Shown in pieces: positions 1 through 6,494 of a DNA stretch of 8,390 nucleotides; within the stretch, counting starts at the first letter, position 1; each line of letters opens with the position of its first letter. Source of the DNA: CAYURR01 sp964446745 (GTDB taxonomy: Bacteria; Bacillota; Clostridia; Lachnospirales; WQUN01). The notes below the pieces were generated by a model. That model was not told where the DNA came from, made no database searches, and was given only the letters and a program-made list of their open reading frames with translations. The translations under genes were made by a program, and so were the position numbers. The stretch spans positions 1-8,390 of the forward strand of contig CAYURR010000133.1 of assembly GCA_964446745.1 (NCBI GenBank), written 5' to 3'.

Positions 1-605
1 TCAGGGACTTTTTGGGTGTGGAGCATCTGAGTTATCTGTATGCAGACGATGAGGATTTGTACATGGAGATCGTCCGCACGATCGCAGATCTGTCGTACTA
101 TGTCACCGAACTCGCTCTCAGAAACGGCGTGGATTTTGACTACGCGCATTATTGGGAGGATATCTGCTTCAAGAACGGCCCGCTGGTCGTACCGTCCTTG
201 TTTGAGGAGGTTGTCGGGCCATATTATAAGCGCAATACTGAGCTGCTAAATAAGCACGGTATAGATATCATATCGGTGGATTGCGACGGCATGATCGATG
301 CGCTGATCCCTACGTGGTTTACAAATGGAGTGAACACGATGTTTCCTATAGAGGTGGGGACATGGGACGCGAACATCAGACCATGGCGTGAACGATACGG
401 AAAAGAGCTGCGCGGGGTGGGCGGCATGAACAAGACGGTGTTTGCAAAGGGCCGCGATGATATAGACGCAGAGGTGGAGAGGCTCGCTGCATTGGTGGCT
501 CTGGGCGGGTATATCCCGTGTCCGGATCACCGGATAGCACCGGATGCGGAGTTTGACAATGTAAAGTATTACTGCGAACGCTTAAGGCTCGCGTTAAATA
601 AATAA
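1..605 (+). CDS. URO-D-superfamily protein (uroporphyrinogen decarboxylase-like / methyltransferase-like), 5'-truncated
   Basis: This is the C-terminal 200 residues of a protein whose start lies left of the window. The frame is open from base 3 and ends with TAA at 603-605. It aligns by eye along its whole length with the complete URO-D-like protein at 4614-5603. Shared blocks are the KNGPLVVPSLFEEVVGPYYK segment (compare NHGPMISKELYDRFMLPFYK), the ISVDCDGMIDALIP segment (compare LIDSDGDITELIP), and the ending GGYIPCPDHRIAPDAEFDN (compare SGRYIPSVDHQTPPGVSIHD). The fold is the TIM barrel shared by HemE and the corrinoid-linked methyltransferases MtaA/MtbA/CmuA. The His-x-Cys zinc pair expected in MtaA-type enzymes is not visible: the equivalent stretch reads VDCDG, which keeps one Cys, and a second Cys lies in IPCPDH. 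The substrate is unknown. The rhamnosidase-type gene begins 25 bp downstream, so the two are probably co-transcribed. The TTG at 12 is internal and not a credible start. Confidence 0.85.
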   Translation, partial: RDFLGVEHLSYLYADDEDLYMEIVRTIADLSYYVTELALRNGVDFDYAHYWEDICFKNGPLVVPSLFEEVVGPYYKRNTELLNKHGIDIISVDCDGMIDALIPTWFTNGVNTMFPIEVGTWDANIRPWRERYGKELRGVGGMNKTVFAKGRDDIDAEVERLAALVALGGYIPCPDHRIAPDAEFDNVKYYCERLRLALNK

Positions 606-630
606 TGCGTTAATAGAAGGGGATAATGTT

Positions 631-2880
631 ATGGACATGGAAAAGCTGCAATTTATCGCGGCAACACGGGAGATCTCCACATTTGAAAAGCCCGTGCCTG
701 CACCGCTTATGAGAAAGACCTTCACAATAACAGCAAAACCCGCAAACGCAGTGCTTTCGATCTGCGGCCTCGGCTTCTACGACCTGTACATAAACGGGGT
801 ACGCCGTGTAAAGGGTGAGCTGCCGCCATATATCAGCAACTCTGACGATATCGTTTGCTTCGACGAATACGATATCGCGGACCTACTGACCACCGGTGAA
901 AACGTTGTGGGTGTAATACTCGGAAACGGTATGCAGGATTGCCCGGGCGGGTATGTCTGGGACTTTGAAAAGGCCAAGTTCCGTTCCGCGCCGAAGTTAG
1001 CGCTGAGTATCGAATGCGACGGCGAGGTGCTGCTCACATCGGACACGAGCTTTAAGACCGCGAACTCACCGATTATCTTTAACGATTTGCGCTCGGGCGA
1101 GCATTACGACGCACGCCTCGAGGCGGCTGTAGCCGGTTGGAATAAGCCGGGCTTTGATGACGCGGGCTGGGAAAACGCTATTAACGCCGAGATGCCGCGT
1201 GGCGTTCGTATGCTTGCGGACACGGATCCGATTGTGATCACAAACGAGATCGAGCCCGTGAGCATAACGCCGTATGCCGATGGATATATATATGATTTCG
1301 GGATCAACACAGCCGGCGTATGCAGAATGGTTATCGATGGTACGACCGACCAGACGATATCGATCATACACGCCGAGGGCCTCTTGGCCGACGGTTCACC
1401 GGATCCGAATATCAACAGATTCCTGCCTGAGGGCTTTACGCATAAGGATGTATACATCTGCGCGGGCGGTAAGGCCAAATACATCCCGAGGTTTACATAT
1501 CATGGCTTCCGATATGCGTTTGTGCAAGGCATCACGGTGGATCAGGCAAAGCCGGAGCTTTTGACCTATCTCGAGATGAACTCCGATATAAAGGAAAAGG
1601 GCAACTTCGAGTGCTCGGACGATATGGCGAACAAGTTGCAATTGTTCACGAGGCGTTCGACGCTATCTAACTTCTACTATTTCCCGACCGACTGCCCGCA
1701 CCGTGAAAAGAATGGCTGGACAGGCGACGCAGCGCTTTCATCTGAACATACACTGTTGAACCTCTATGCAGAAAAGAGCTACGCGTTCTGGATGAAGCAT
1801 ATCTGCGCGTCACAGGATAAACGCGGCGCGTTGCCGGGTATTGTACCGACGGGCGGCTGGGGCTTCGCGTGGGGCAACGGGCCCGCTTGGGACTGTGTGC
1901 TCACATATATACCGTATTTCCAATATCTCTATAGCGGAGATAAGCAGATACTCAAGGACAGCGCAAACGCGATCGTGAAATATATCAGCTACCTGAACGA
2001 ACGCGCGGACGCAAACGGGTTGATCGCTATAGGGCTCGGCGACTGGTGCCCGCCGGATCGCGGTGCGGACGATTACAAGTCCCCGTTAGAGTTTACCGAT
2101 AGCGTGATCTCGATGGACATCTGCCAAAAGGCCGCATATATCTTCGGCGAGTTGGGCATGGAGCATCGCAAGGTATTTGCTCAGAATGTTGCGGACGGAC
2201 TGCGCGCGGCTATACGCAAGCATCTGTTGACTAACTGCGTGGCCGCAGGCAATTGCCAGACCTCGCAAGCCATGGCGATCTTCTATAATGTGTTCGACGC
2301 TGGTGAGCGTCAAGAGGCATTTGAGGTACTGTTGAAGCTCATTGAGCGTGAGAACGGACATATGGACACAGGCATACTCGGTGCGCGCGTGATCTTCCAT
2401 GTGCTCGCGGAATTCGGATATGCTGATCTCGCGTATGAGATGATCACGCGCGAGGACTACCCGTCATACGGCAATTGGGTAAAACGCGGCGCAACAACGC
2501 TTTGGGAGGCATTTTGGCCTGAAAGTGCTGAACCGTGGTCGATGAACCACCACTTCTTCGGTGACATCAGCGCTTTCTTTATCAAGCGCATCGCGGGCAT
2601 AGTCGTGAATCCGCTCGGCCTCGGGACCGATACATTGAACATTACCCCGTCGTTTGTTGAGAAATTGAATTATGCGAAGGCGCATCACAACATGCCAAAC
2701 GGCAATGTCTCGACACATTGGAAGCGTAACGAGGATGGTACAGTGGTCATGGATGTAGAAATACCGGAGGGCGTCAAGGGCTGGTTGATATCTCCGTCGA
2801 ACTATGTACTTGAGGACGGTAAATCGCAGGTGGCGTTAAAGTCCGGGCGGTATGTGTTTAAGGCTGCGATGAAGATATAG
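631..2880 (+). CDS. GH78 alpha-L-rhamnosidase family protein, cytoplasmic
   Basis: Likely an inverting glycosidase that removes terminal alpha-L-rhamnose from glycosides. At 749 residues it has the minimal GH78 layout and is shorter than members with extra carbohydrate-binding domains. An N-terminal beta-sandwich at about 25-190 contains GLGFYDLYINGVRR and VVGVILGNGMQD. A second beta domain at about 200-310 contains YDFGINTAGVCRM. The (alpha/alpha)6 catalytic barrel spans about 320-655, and a C-terminal beta domain covers about 656-740. The family signature DCPHREKNGWTGD gives D354, E359 and D366. These match the spacing of the Asp-Glu-Asp set in characterised Bacillus RhaB, where the Glu is the general acid. 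E626 in TTLWEAFWP, followed by NHHFFG, is the probable general base. No signal peptide or membrane segment is seen, so the substrate must be imported. ATG 631 is preceded by GAAGGGGA (616-623) at 7 nt spacing, which favours it over ATG 637. It lies 25 bp after the URO-D-like gene. Substrate specificity is inferred from family only. Confidence 0.9.
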   Translation: MDMEKLQFIAATREISTFEKPVPAPLMRKTFTITAKPANAVLSICGLGFYDLYINGVRRVKGELPPYISNSDDIVCFDEYDIADLLTTGENVVGVILGNGMQDCPGGYVWDFEKAKFRSAPKLALSIECDGEVLLTSDTSFKTANSPIIFNDLRSGEHYDARLEAAVAGWNKPGFDDAGWENAINAEMPRGVRMLADTDPIVITNEIEPVSITPYADGYIYDFGINTAGVCRMVIDGTTDQTISIIHAEGLLADGSPDPNINRFLPEGFTHKDVYICAGGKAKYIPRFTYHGFRYAFVQGITVDQAKPELLTYLEMNSDIKEKGNFECSDDMANKLQLFTRRSTLSNFYYFPTDCPHREKNGWTGDAALSSEHTLLNLYAEKSYAFWMKHICASQDKRGALPGIVPTGGWGFAWGNGPAWDCVLTYIPYFQYLYSGDKQILKDSANAIVKYISYLNERADANGLIAIGLGDWCPPDRGADDYKSPLEFTDSVISMDICQKAAYIFGELGMEHRKVFAQNVADGLRAAIRKHLLTNCVAAGNCQTSQAMAIFYNVFDAGERQEAFEVLLKLIERENGHMDTGILGARVIFHVLAEFGYADLAYEMITREDYPSYGNWVKRGATTLWEAFWPESAEPWSMNHHFFGDISAFFIKRIAGIVVNPLGLGTDTLNITPSFVEKLNYAKAHHNMPNGNVSTHWKRNEDGTVVMDVEIPEGVKGWLISPSNYVLEDGKSQVALKSGRYVFKAAMKI

Positions 2881-2893
2881 GCGGATAGAATTG

Positions 2894-3012
2894 AGTTAAA
2901 CATTTACCACGGATTGACACGGATAAGGACGGATTCGCACGGATGAAAATATATTTGTATGTATCCGTGTAAATCCGCAAAAATCTGTGTAAATCCGTGG
3001 TATGTTTTAACT
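2894..3012. repeat. Large imperfect inverted repeat built of phased decamers
   Basis: The left arm has four tandem decamers at exact 10-bp spacing: CACGGATTGA (2908-2917), CACGGATAAG (2918-2927), GACGGATTCG (2928-2937) and CACGGATGAA (2938-2947). The right arm carries their complements at the same pitch: ATCCGTG (2963), ATCCGCA (2973), ATCTGTG (2983) and ATCCGTG (2993). The outer ends AGTTAAACAT (2894) and ATGTTTTAACT (3002-3012) also pair, giving arms of about 50-58 bp around a short AT-rich centre. I recall similar CCACGGATTTACACGGAT-type sequences scattered in other bacterial genomes, but cannot check that here. It fills the gap between two convergent genes, so it may be a dispersed palindromic element that also ends transcription. 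It has no coding potential. Confidence 0.9.
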
Positions 3013-3018
3013 TTTTTT
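2958..3018 (+). terminator. Probable Rho-independent terminator for the rhamnosidase operon
   Basis: Read on the plus strand, the right arm of the 2894-3012 inverted repeat closes a long stem and runs straight into seven T residues (3012-3018), the layout of an intrinsic terminator. Its first stem base is about 80 nt after the rhamnosidase stop codon. On the opposite strand the hairpin is not followed by a T run, so termination of the convergent gene here is less certain. The stem is longer and less GC-dense than a typical terminator, so the stop function may be incidental to the repeat. Confidence 0.55.
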
Positions 3019-4517
3019 CATCGCATTTTCCGGACTATATTCCTAAATATTTCCGCTACTTTGGCATGATCTCTATATTCACTCGGAGTATTCAGATATA
3101 TTTCGTCATAGACATCAGTAAATTGATTAATAAGTGTCTGGTCCTCAAAGAACATCAGCTTGTTCTCGCTGCCATCCATCCTTTTATTGCCCGCGAAGGC
3201 CCATGTGTTTTTCTTAAACCAACCGAAGGCTAACGTATCGTAATCGCGCACCACGGGATTTAAAGCTATATTAAACTGTCTGTATGTATCGATGAAGTCT
3301 GCGGTGTCGTTTAAGTGCCGAAGGTATTGATCCCTGGTCACGATGACTGGCACACTCGTAAATGAAGACATGCCGTAATGCACTATCTTGTCATATACGA
3401 GAGGTTCCTTTATAGACACCTCTGAAAAGAACTGACCGCCGGCAGTGTTTCCGTCGGTGTTTTTTACGAAGTTTAATAGAATGTTGCGGGCTCTTATGCA
3501 ACTGATACGCTCGGCTGCGGACAGATTATTCTGATCCAATATCTCCGTTATCAGTTCATGGCTCATCGTCATGATGCTAGCCATAGCACCCGAGAAATAC
3601 ATCGGCTCGTTGTTTGAGCCCTGTTCAATCGTTTTTATGATCCTGTTAATATCGGCGGCTTTTTCGGCTATGAAAATGGGCTTTACCACATTGAGGCACT
3701 CGTCGAACATAGCTGACATATGGCTGATCGTAAGCTTATCCGTGAACATCGACGTATATAATTCCTTTAACGACGAACGCATACCGGTACCCTTTATAAG
3801 CAGCTTATCCTTGATGGTAAAAATACAAAATGCGAGCCGTTTTGAATATTCGTATGAGAGGATATATTGCCTGATATTTTTATGAAATATCAATGCGCTG
3901 AACTGCCTAAGCACCATGCTATAACCGTGGTAGTTTTTTGCAAACAGATGGATGATTTTTATCTTGTGTCCGTTATTTAGCAGCTTCTTTAGGCGCTCGA
4001 TCATCGTGTTAAAGAAGCTCATATCCTGTATCGCCCATTCGAACTGGTCGATCTCAAGTATATGTATTTCGCAGGGTTCGGGTTGGGCATCGGCTACATC
4101 GAGCATACGCATAAACGCGGCTTGTCTGCCGTTAGCACCGCGATATACGGTAAATGACGCGCTATACAGCGATTCGTTTGAATCGTTTAATATCGCCTTT
4201 GCGGCTTCTGCAACCTCAGAGTTGTTCAGGAAGCGCCTGATACAGATGGGTATGTAGTTTTCTTCGTCGGTTATATCGCTTTTATATATTGACTTAAAGA
4301 AATCCTGTAGAACACCGCCGACCAAATTTGTATTTTTTTCGATCAGGTAGCGCACAACCCGTTCGTAATAACTTGATGTGCGTGAAAATGGGCGTGTGCC
4401 GGTTTTCCATTTGCTAACATTTGTCCTGTCGGTGTTTAGATATTCCGCGAGTTCGGCAGCCGATATGCCCAATAAGTCCATCAAATAGCCTAGTTGTGAC
4501 GGCTTATTCCTTGCCAT
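3018..4517 (-). CDS. XRE-like helix-turn-helix protein with a large uncharacterised C-terminal region
   Basis: A 499-residue protein starting at ATG 4517. An upstream in-frame GTG at 4538 would add seven residues but would put the ribosome binding site inside the coding region. GGGAGGG (4525-4531, complement) lies 7 nt before ATG 4517, so I chose that start. Residues about 5-40 form a DNA-binding helix-turn-helix: GISAAELAEYLN is the scaffold helix and DRTNVSKWKTGTRP the recognition helix. The remaining roughly 440 residues are soluble, mixed alpha/beta, without signal peptide or clear membrane span, and I recognise no domain; they could be a ligand-sensing or oligomerisation region. The gene runs divergently from the URO-D-like gene at 4614. 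The shared 96-bp gap holds inverted repeats, which suggests that it regulates that gene and possibly itself. The gene ends next to the decamer hairpin. The regulatory role is inferred from the HTH and gene order. Confidence 0.82.
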   Translation of the reverse strand: MARNKPSQLGYLMDLLGISAAELAEYLNTDRTNVSKWKTGTRPFSRTSSYYERVVRYLIEKNTNLVGGVLQDFFKSIYKSDITDEENYIPICIRRFLNNSEVAEAAKAILNDSNESLYSASFTVYRGANGRQAAFMRMLDVADAQPEPCEIHILEIDQFEWAIQDMSFFNTMIERLKKLLNNGHKIKIIHLFAKNYHGYSMVLRQFSALIFHKNIRQYILSYEYSKRLAFCIFTIKDKLLIKGTGMRSSLKELYTSMFTDKLTISHMSAMFDECLNVVKPIFIAEKAADINRIIKTIEQGSNNEPMYFSGAMASIMTMSHELITEILDQNNLSAAERISCIRARNILLNFVKNTDGNTAGGQFFSEVSIKEPLVYDKIVHYGMSSFTSVPVIVTRDQYLRHLNDTADFIDTYRQFNIALNPVVRDYDTLAFGWFKKNTWAFAGNKRMDGSENKLMFFEDQTLINQFTDVYDEIYLNTPSEYRDHAKVAEIFRNIVRKMR

Positions 4518-4524
4518 ATAAGGT

Positions 4525-4531
4525 CCCTCCC
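4525..4531 (-). promoter_or_regulatory. Ribosome binding site that sets the HTH gene start
   Basis: The complement reads GGGAGGG and ends 7 nt before ATG 4517. It excludes the longer GTG reading at 4538, which lies upstream of this site. Confidence 0.8.
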
Positions 4532-4532
4532 A

Positions 4533-4585
4533 TGCCACTATGTGTCATTGCATTACATACATTGTGGCATATTCACCACAAAATG
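4533..4585. promoter_or_regulatory. Candidate operator: overlapping inverted repeats between divergent genes
   Basis: Three related half-sites are visible. TGCCACTATG (4533-4542) and CATTGTGGCA (4560-4569) form an inverted repeat with one mismatch in ten and a 17-bp spacer. The second half-site also forms a perfect six-base dyad, TTGTGG (4562-4567) and CCACAA (4576-4581), with an 8-bp spacer; the third half-site extends to ATG at 4585. This dyad overlaps the putative -10 of the URO-D-like gene, the usual position for repression. On the minus strand the first pair could also fold as a hairpin just before the HTH gene's ribosome binding site. The neighbouring HTH protein is the obvious candidate ligand, by inference from position. 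Confidence 0.55.
4548..4575 (+). promoter_or_regulatory. Weak candidate sigma70-type promoter for the URO-D-like gene
   Basis: TTGCAT (4548-4553) and TATTCA (4570-4575) are separated by 16 bp. Each matches four of six consensus bases. The -10 lies inside the inverted-repeat dyad. Other hexamer pairs in this AT-rich gap are nearly as good, so this is a guess. Confidence 0.3.
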
Positions 4586-4600
4586 TAAACAGTAATATTA

Positions 4601-4606
4601 AGGAGG
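4601..4606 (+). promoter_or_regulatory. Consensus ribosome binding site supporting a TTG start
   Basis: A perfect AGGAGG sits 7 nt before TTG 4614. No in-frame ATG or GTG has a comparable site, so the rare start codon is credible. Confidence 0.85.
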
Positions 4607-4613
4607 AGTATTT

Positions 4614-5603
4614 TTGACTAATAAAGAGCGTTTCATTGCAGCGTTGAACGGTCAACCTGTAGATCGCCTGCCTTGTATAGAGTGGGCAACATGGTGGGAC
4701 AAGACGATAGATCGCTGGCGCGCAGAGGATGCCACATGTCCGTCGGATAAGTATGAGCTGTTTAAGTATTTTGGTCTCGATATGCATGAGCAGTTCTGGT
4801 GGCCCAACAATGACGGAAACCTGCCTGCGGCAAAGCATCACGGTGCTGGTTTATTTAATGGCGAGCAGGCATACAGACAATACATAGAGCCACATCTTTT
4901 CCCTGATCGTAACATCATCGAGCTTCGCGAGCAGTTAAAGGCCTGCAAGGCGCGCCATGACAGCGGCGAATCGGTGGTGTGGTATACACTCGAGGGGTTT
5001 TTTTGGTTTCCGCGCACGCTGTTTGGCATTGAGGAACACCTCTATGCGTTTTATGATGAGCCCGATCTAATGCTTGAGATCAATGACAGGCTCGCGAATT
5101 ACCATCTCAAGTGTCTCGAATGTGTCTACGATGTGCTGACACCGGAGTTCATGACCTTTGCGGAAGACATGTCATACAATCACGGCCCGATGATCTCAAA
5201 GGAGCTTTACGACAGATTTATGCTACCGTTCTATAAACGAGTTATACCGGTGATCAAGTCTCAGGGCACAAAGGTCTTGATCGATTCGGACGGGGATATC
5301 ACCGAGCTGATACCGTGGTTTATGGAGGCGGGCATAGAAGGTATTTTGCCCCTCGAACGCATGGCCGGTGTGGATGTAAACGATATCAGACAGAGGTATC
5401 CTGATTGGATCATGATAGGCGGATTTGATAAAACCATTATGCATTTGGGAGAGGATGCGATCAAATCGGAGTTCGAACGACTACTACCAACAGTACACTC
5501 CGGGCGTTATATTCCGTCCGTAGATCATCAAACGCCACCCGGTGTGAGCATCCACGATTACCGAAAATATGCACAATTTCTGAGACAATACTGTTACAGA
5601 TGA
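4614..5603 (+). CDS. URO-D-superfamily protein (uroporphyrinogen decarboxylase-like / methyltransferase-like)
   Basis: A complete 329-residue protein, within the normal length of the family, starting at TTG with a consensus AGGAGG 7 nt upstream. The opening TNKERFIAALNGQPVDRLP is the typical start of HemE-like and MtaA/CmuA-like proteins. The HemE substrate-site motif RQAGRY is absent (the region reads CIEWATWWDKT), so it is unlikely to make heme. MtaA-type methyltransferases bind zinc through His-x-Cys plus a later Cys. Here those positions read D224-S225-D226-G227 and V303-D304-H305-Q306, so the usual ligands are missing. The reaction is therefore open: a methyl transfer with different ligands, or a decarboxylase or lyase on another substrate. 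It is a divergent paralogue of the truncated protein at 1-605. It lies divergent from the HTH gene, with a likely shared operator, and is followed by a terminator-like hairpin, so it probably forms a single-gene transcript. No corrinoid protein gene is visible nearby. Confidence 0.85.
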   Translation: MTNKERFIAALNGQPVDRLPCIEWATWWDKTIDRWRAEDATCPSDKYELFKYFGLDMHEQFWWPNNDGNLPAAKHHGAGLFNGEQAYRQYIEPHLFPDRNIIELREQLKACKARHDSGESVVWYTLEGFFWFPRTLFGIEEHLYAFYDEPDLMLEINDRLANYHLKCLECVYDVLTPEFMTFAEDMSYNHGPMISKELYDRFMLPFYKRVIPVIKSQGTKVLIDSDGDITELIPWFMEAGIEGILPLERMAGVDVNDIRQRYPDWIMIGGFDKTIMHLGEDAIKSEFERLLPTVHSGRYIPSVDHQTPPGVSIHDYRKYAQFLRQYCYR

Positions 5604-5625
5604 TTTGTTTGTCGACAGATAGAAT

Positions 5626-5655
5626 TTGACAAAAAACGACAATCCATTGTATATT
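5626..5655 (+). promoter_or_regulatory. Candidate sigma70-type promoter for the histidine kinase gene
   Basis: A perfect TTGACA (5626-5631) lies 18 bp before TATATT (5650-5655), which matches five of six bases. Transcription would begin near 5662 and leave a leader of about 78 nt before the kinase start. The -35 lies in the left arm of the 5628-5693 inverted repeat, so a protein bound there could block it. Confidence 0.6.
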
Positions 5656-5693
5656 TCCTATGGAATATTATTATGAATTGTCGTTTTTTTGTC
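5628..5693. terminator. Bidirectional terminator-like inverted repeat
   Basis: GACAAAAAACGACAAT (5628-5643) is matched by ATTGTCGTTTTTTTGTC (5677-5693) with one extra T, giving 16-bp arms around a 33-nt interior. The interior holds a second small stem, TCCAT (5643-5647) with ATGGA (5660-5664). On the plus strand the stem is followed by a T run, as expected for an intrinsic terminator of the URO-D-like gene, whose stop is 24 bp upstream. The left arm coincides with the kinase promoter, so the repeat may instead be, or also be, an operator. The loop is long for a classical terminator. Confidence 0.5.
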
Positions 5694-5726
5694 GATTATT
5701 GATGGGGTGTCGAATACGAATTGTAT

Positions 5727-5732
5727 AGGGGG
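5727..5732 (+). promoter_or_regulatory. Ribosome binding site that sets the kinase start
   Basis: AGGGGG ends 7 nt before ATG 5740 but only 1 nt before ATG 5734. The in-frame TTG at 5689 lies within the T-rich arm of the upstream hairpin and has no such site, so 5740 is preferred. Confidence 0.75.
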
Positions 5733-5739
5733 CATGGAT

Positions 5740-6489
5740 ATGACTACAGCATTGGCACATACAGGCGAGGTGCTCGCCACGACATATGAGAATCTATTGC
5801 ACGATATAAAGGCGCCGCTTTCTATCATGTATTCGTATATGCAAACGATTGAGGAAATGGAAGGGCTGCCTGCGGAGGTAGTACAATGTATTGCAGGTAT
5901 GAAACGAAACTGGATGCGCGTAATGAAGCTCGTTCGTGACGCGGGCGACCGAACAAAGCTCAGCAAGGGGCTTATGATACCGGAGTTTGCGGACTATGAC
6001 ATCGTGCAGATAGTGTCTGAGATAACGGATGCCGCGACGACTTTGGCAATACGCAAGCATATCCGTCTAAATCTGCATACTGATACGCAAAAAAAAATCA
6101 TGGCTGTTGATAAGGCCATGATAGAGCGCATTTTATTAAATCTACTGTCTAACGCAGTAAAGTTTACAAACGACAACGGTAGGATTGATGTATACCTGTC
6201 GGATCGCGGTAATAAGTTGTTTCTATCCGTATGTGATACGGGCACGGGTGTACCCGATGAGGTCCGTAAACATTTATTTAAAAAGCGAGGTAACATATCA
6301 GGCGGTCTTGGGCTTACAATCGTAAAGGATCTCGTGGATGTATTGGGCGGGACTATAACGGTGAAGACCTCGGCGCAGGGTACACAGATACAGGTACGCT
6401 TACCCGTGTTTCATGTCGCTACCCCGCAAAACGTCGAGGAGGGCTTTTCCGATAAACTGATACAGATCGAGCTATCGGAGCATTATTAA
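5740..6489 (+). CDS. Sensorless cytoplasmic histidine kinase (HisKA-like dimerisation and HATPase_c domains)
   Basis: A 249-residue kinase core with no sensor or membrane segment. The dimerisation and phospho-acceptor helix comes almost at once: HDIKAPL with H21 as the predicted phosphorylated residue, followed by D22, K24 and P26. The ATPase domain has its motifs in order: the N-box in ERILLNLLSNAVKF with N134 and N138, the G1 box DTGTGVP at 166-172, an F-box-like KHLFKKRG, and the G2 box SGGLGLTIVKDL at 187-198. All residues needed for ATP binding and autophosphorylation appear present. With no input domain, activity must be set by a partner protein or by expression. ATG 5740 is chosen on its AGGGGG site. 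The neighbouring convergent gene encodes a receiver-linked diguanylate cyclase, its stop 5 bp from this one; it is the nearest candidate phosphorelay partner, by inference only. Confidence 0.88.
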   Translation: MTTALAHTGEVLATTYENLLHDIKAPLSIMYSYMQTIEEMEGLPAEVVQCIAGMKRNWMRVMKLVRDAGDRTKLSKGLMIPEFADYDIVQIVSEITDAATTLAIRKHIRLNLHTDTQKKIMAVDKAMIERILLNLLSNAVKFTNDNGRIDVYLSDRGNKLFLSVCDTGTGVPDEVRKHLFKKRGNISGGLGLTIVKDLVDVLGGTITVKTSAQGTQIQVRLPVFHVATPQNVEEGFSDKLIQIELSEHY

Positions 6490-6494
6490 ACGCG

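Noticed and set aside
12..605. TTG at 12 as the start of a 197-residue gene
   Set aside because: The frame is open to base 3, no ribosome binding site can be seen, and the residues align with the middle of a full-length URO-D-like protein. The gene is cut by the window edge.
777..2718. Several minus-strand open frames inside the rhamnosidase gene
   Set aside because: They are short, lack ribosome binding sites and recognisable domains, and lie opposite a gene with clear family motifs.
2908..3000. CRISPR-like or tandem repeat array
   Set aside because: The units are 10 bp with no unique spacers, and the second set is inverted. This is a hairpin, not a repeat-spacer array.
3571..4257. Plus-strand open frames with hydrophobic stretches opposite the HTH gene
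   Set aside because: They mirror the HTH gene's coding strand, have no ribosome binding site, and their hydrophobicity is a by-product of the reverse-complement frame.
4518..4538. GTG 4538 start of the HTH gene
   Set aside because: The strong GGGAGGG lies downstream of it, 7 nt before ATG 4517.
4614..5603. True uroporphyrinogen decarboxylase (hemE)
   Set aside because: The RQAGRY substrate motif is missing and no heme-pathway neighbours are present.
5689..5739. N-terminal extension of the kinase from TTG 5689
   Set aside because: It begins in the T-run arm of the hairpin without a ribosome binding site. AGGGGG is correctly spaced for ATG 5740.
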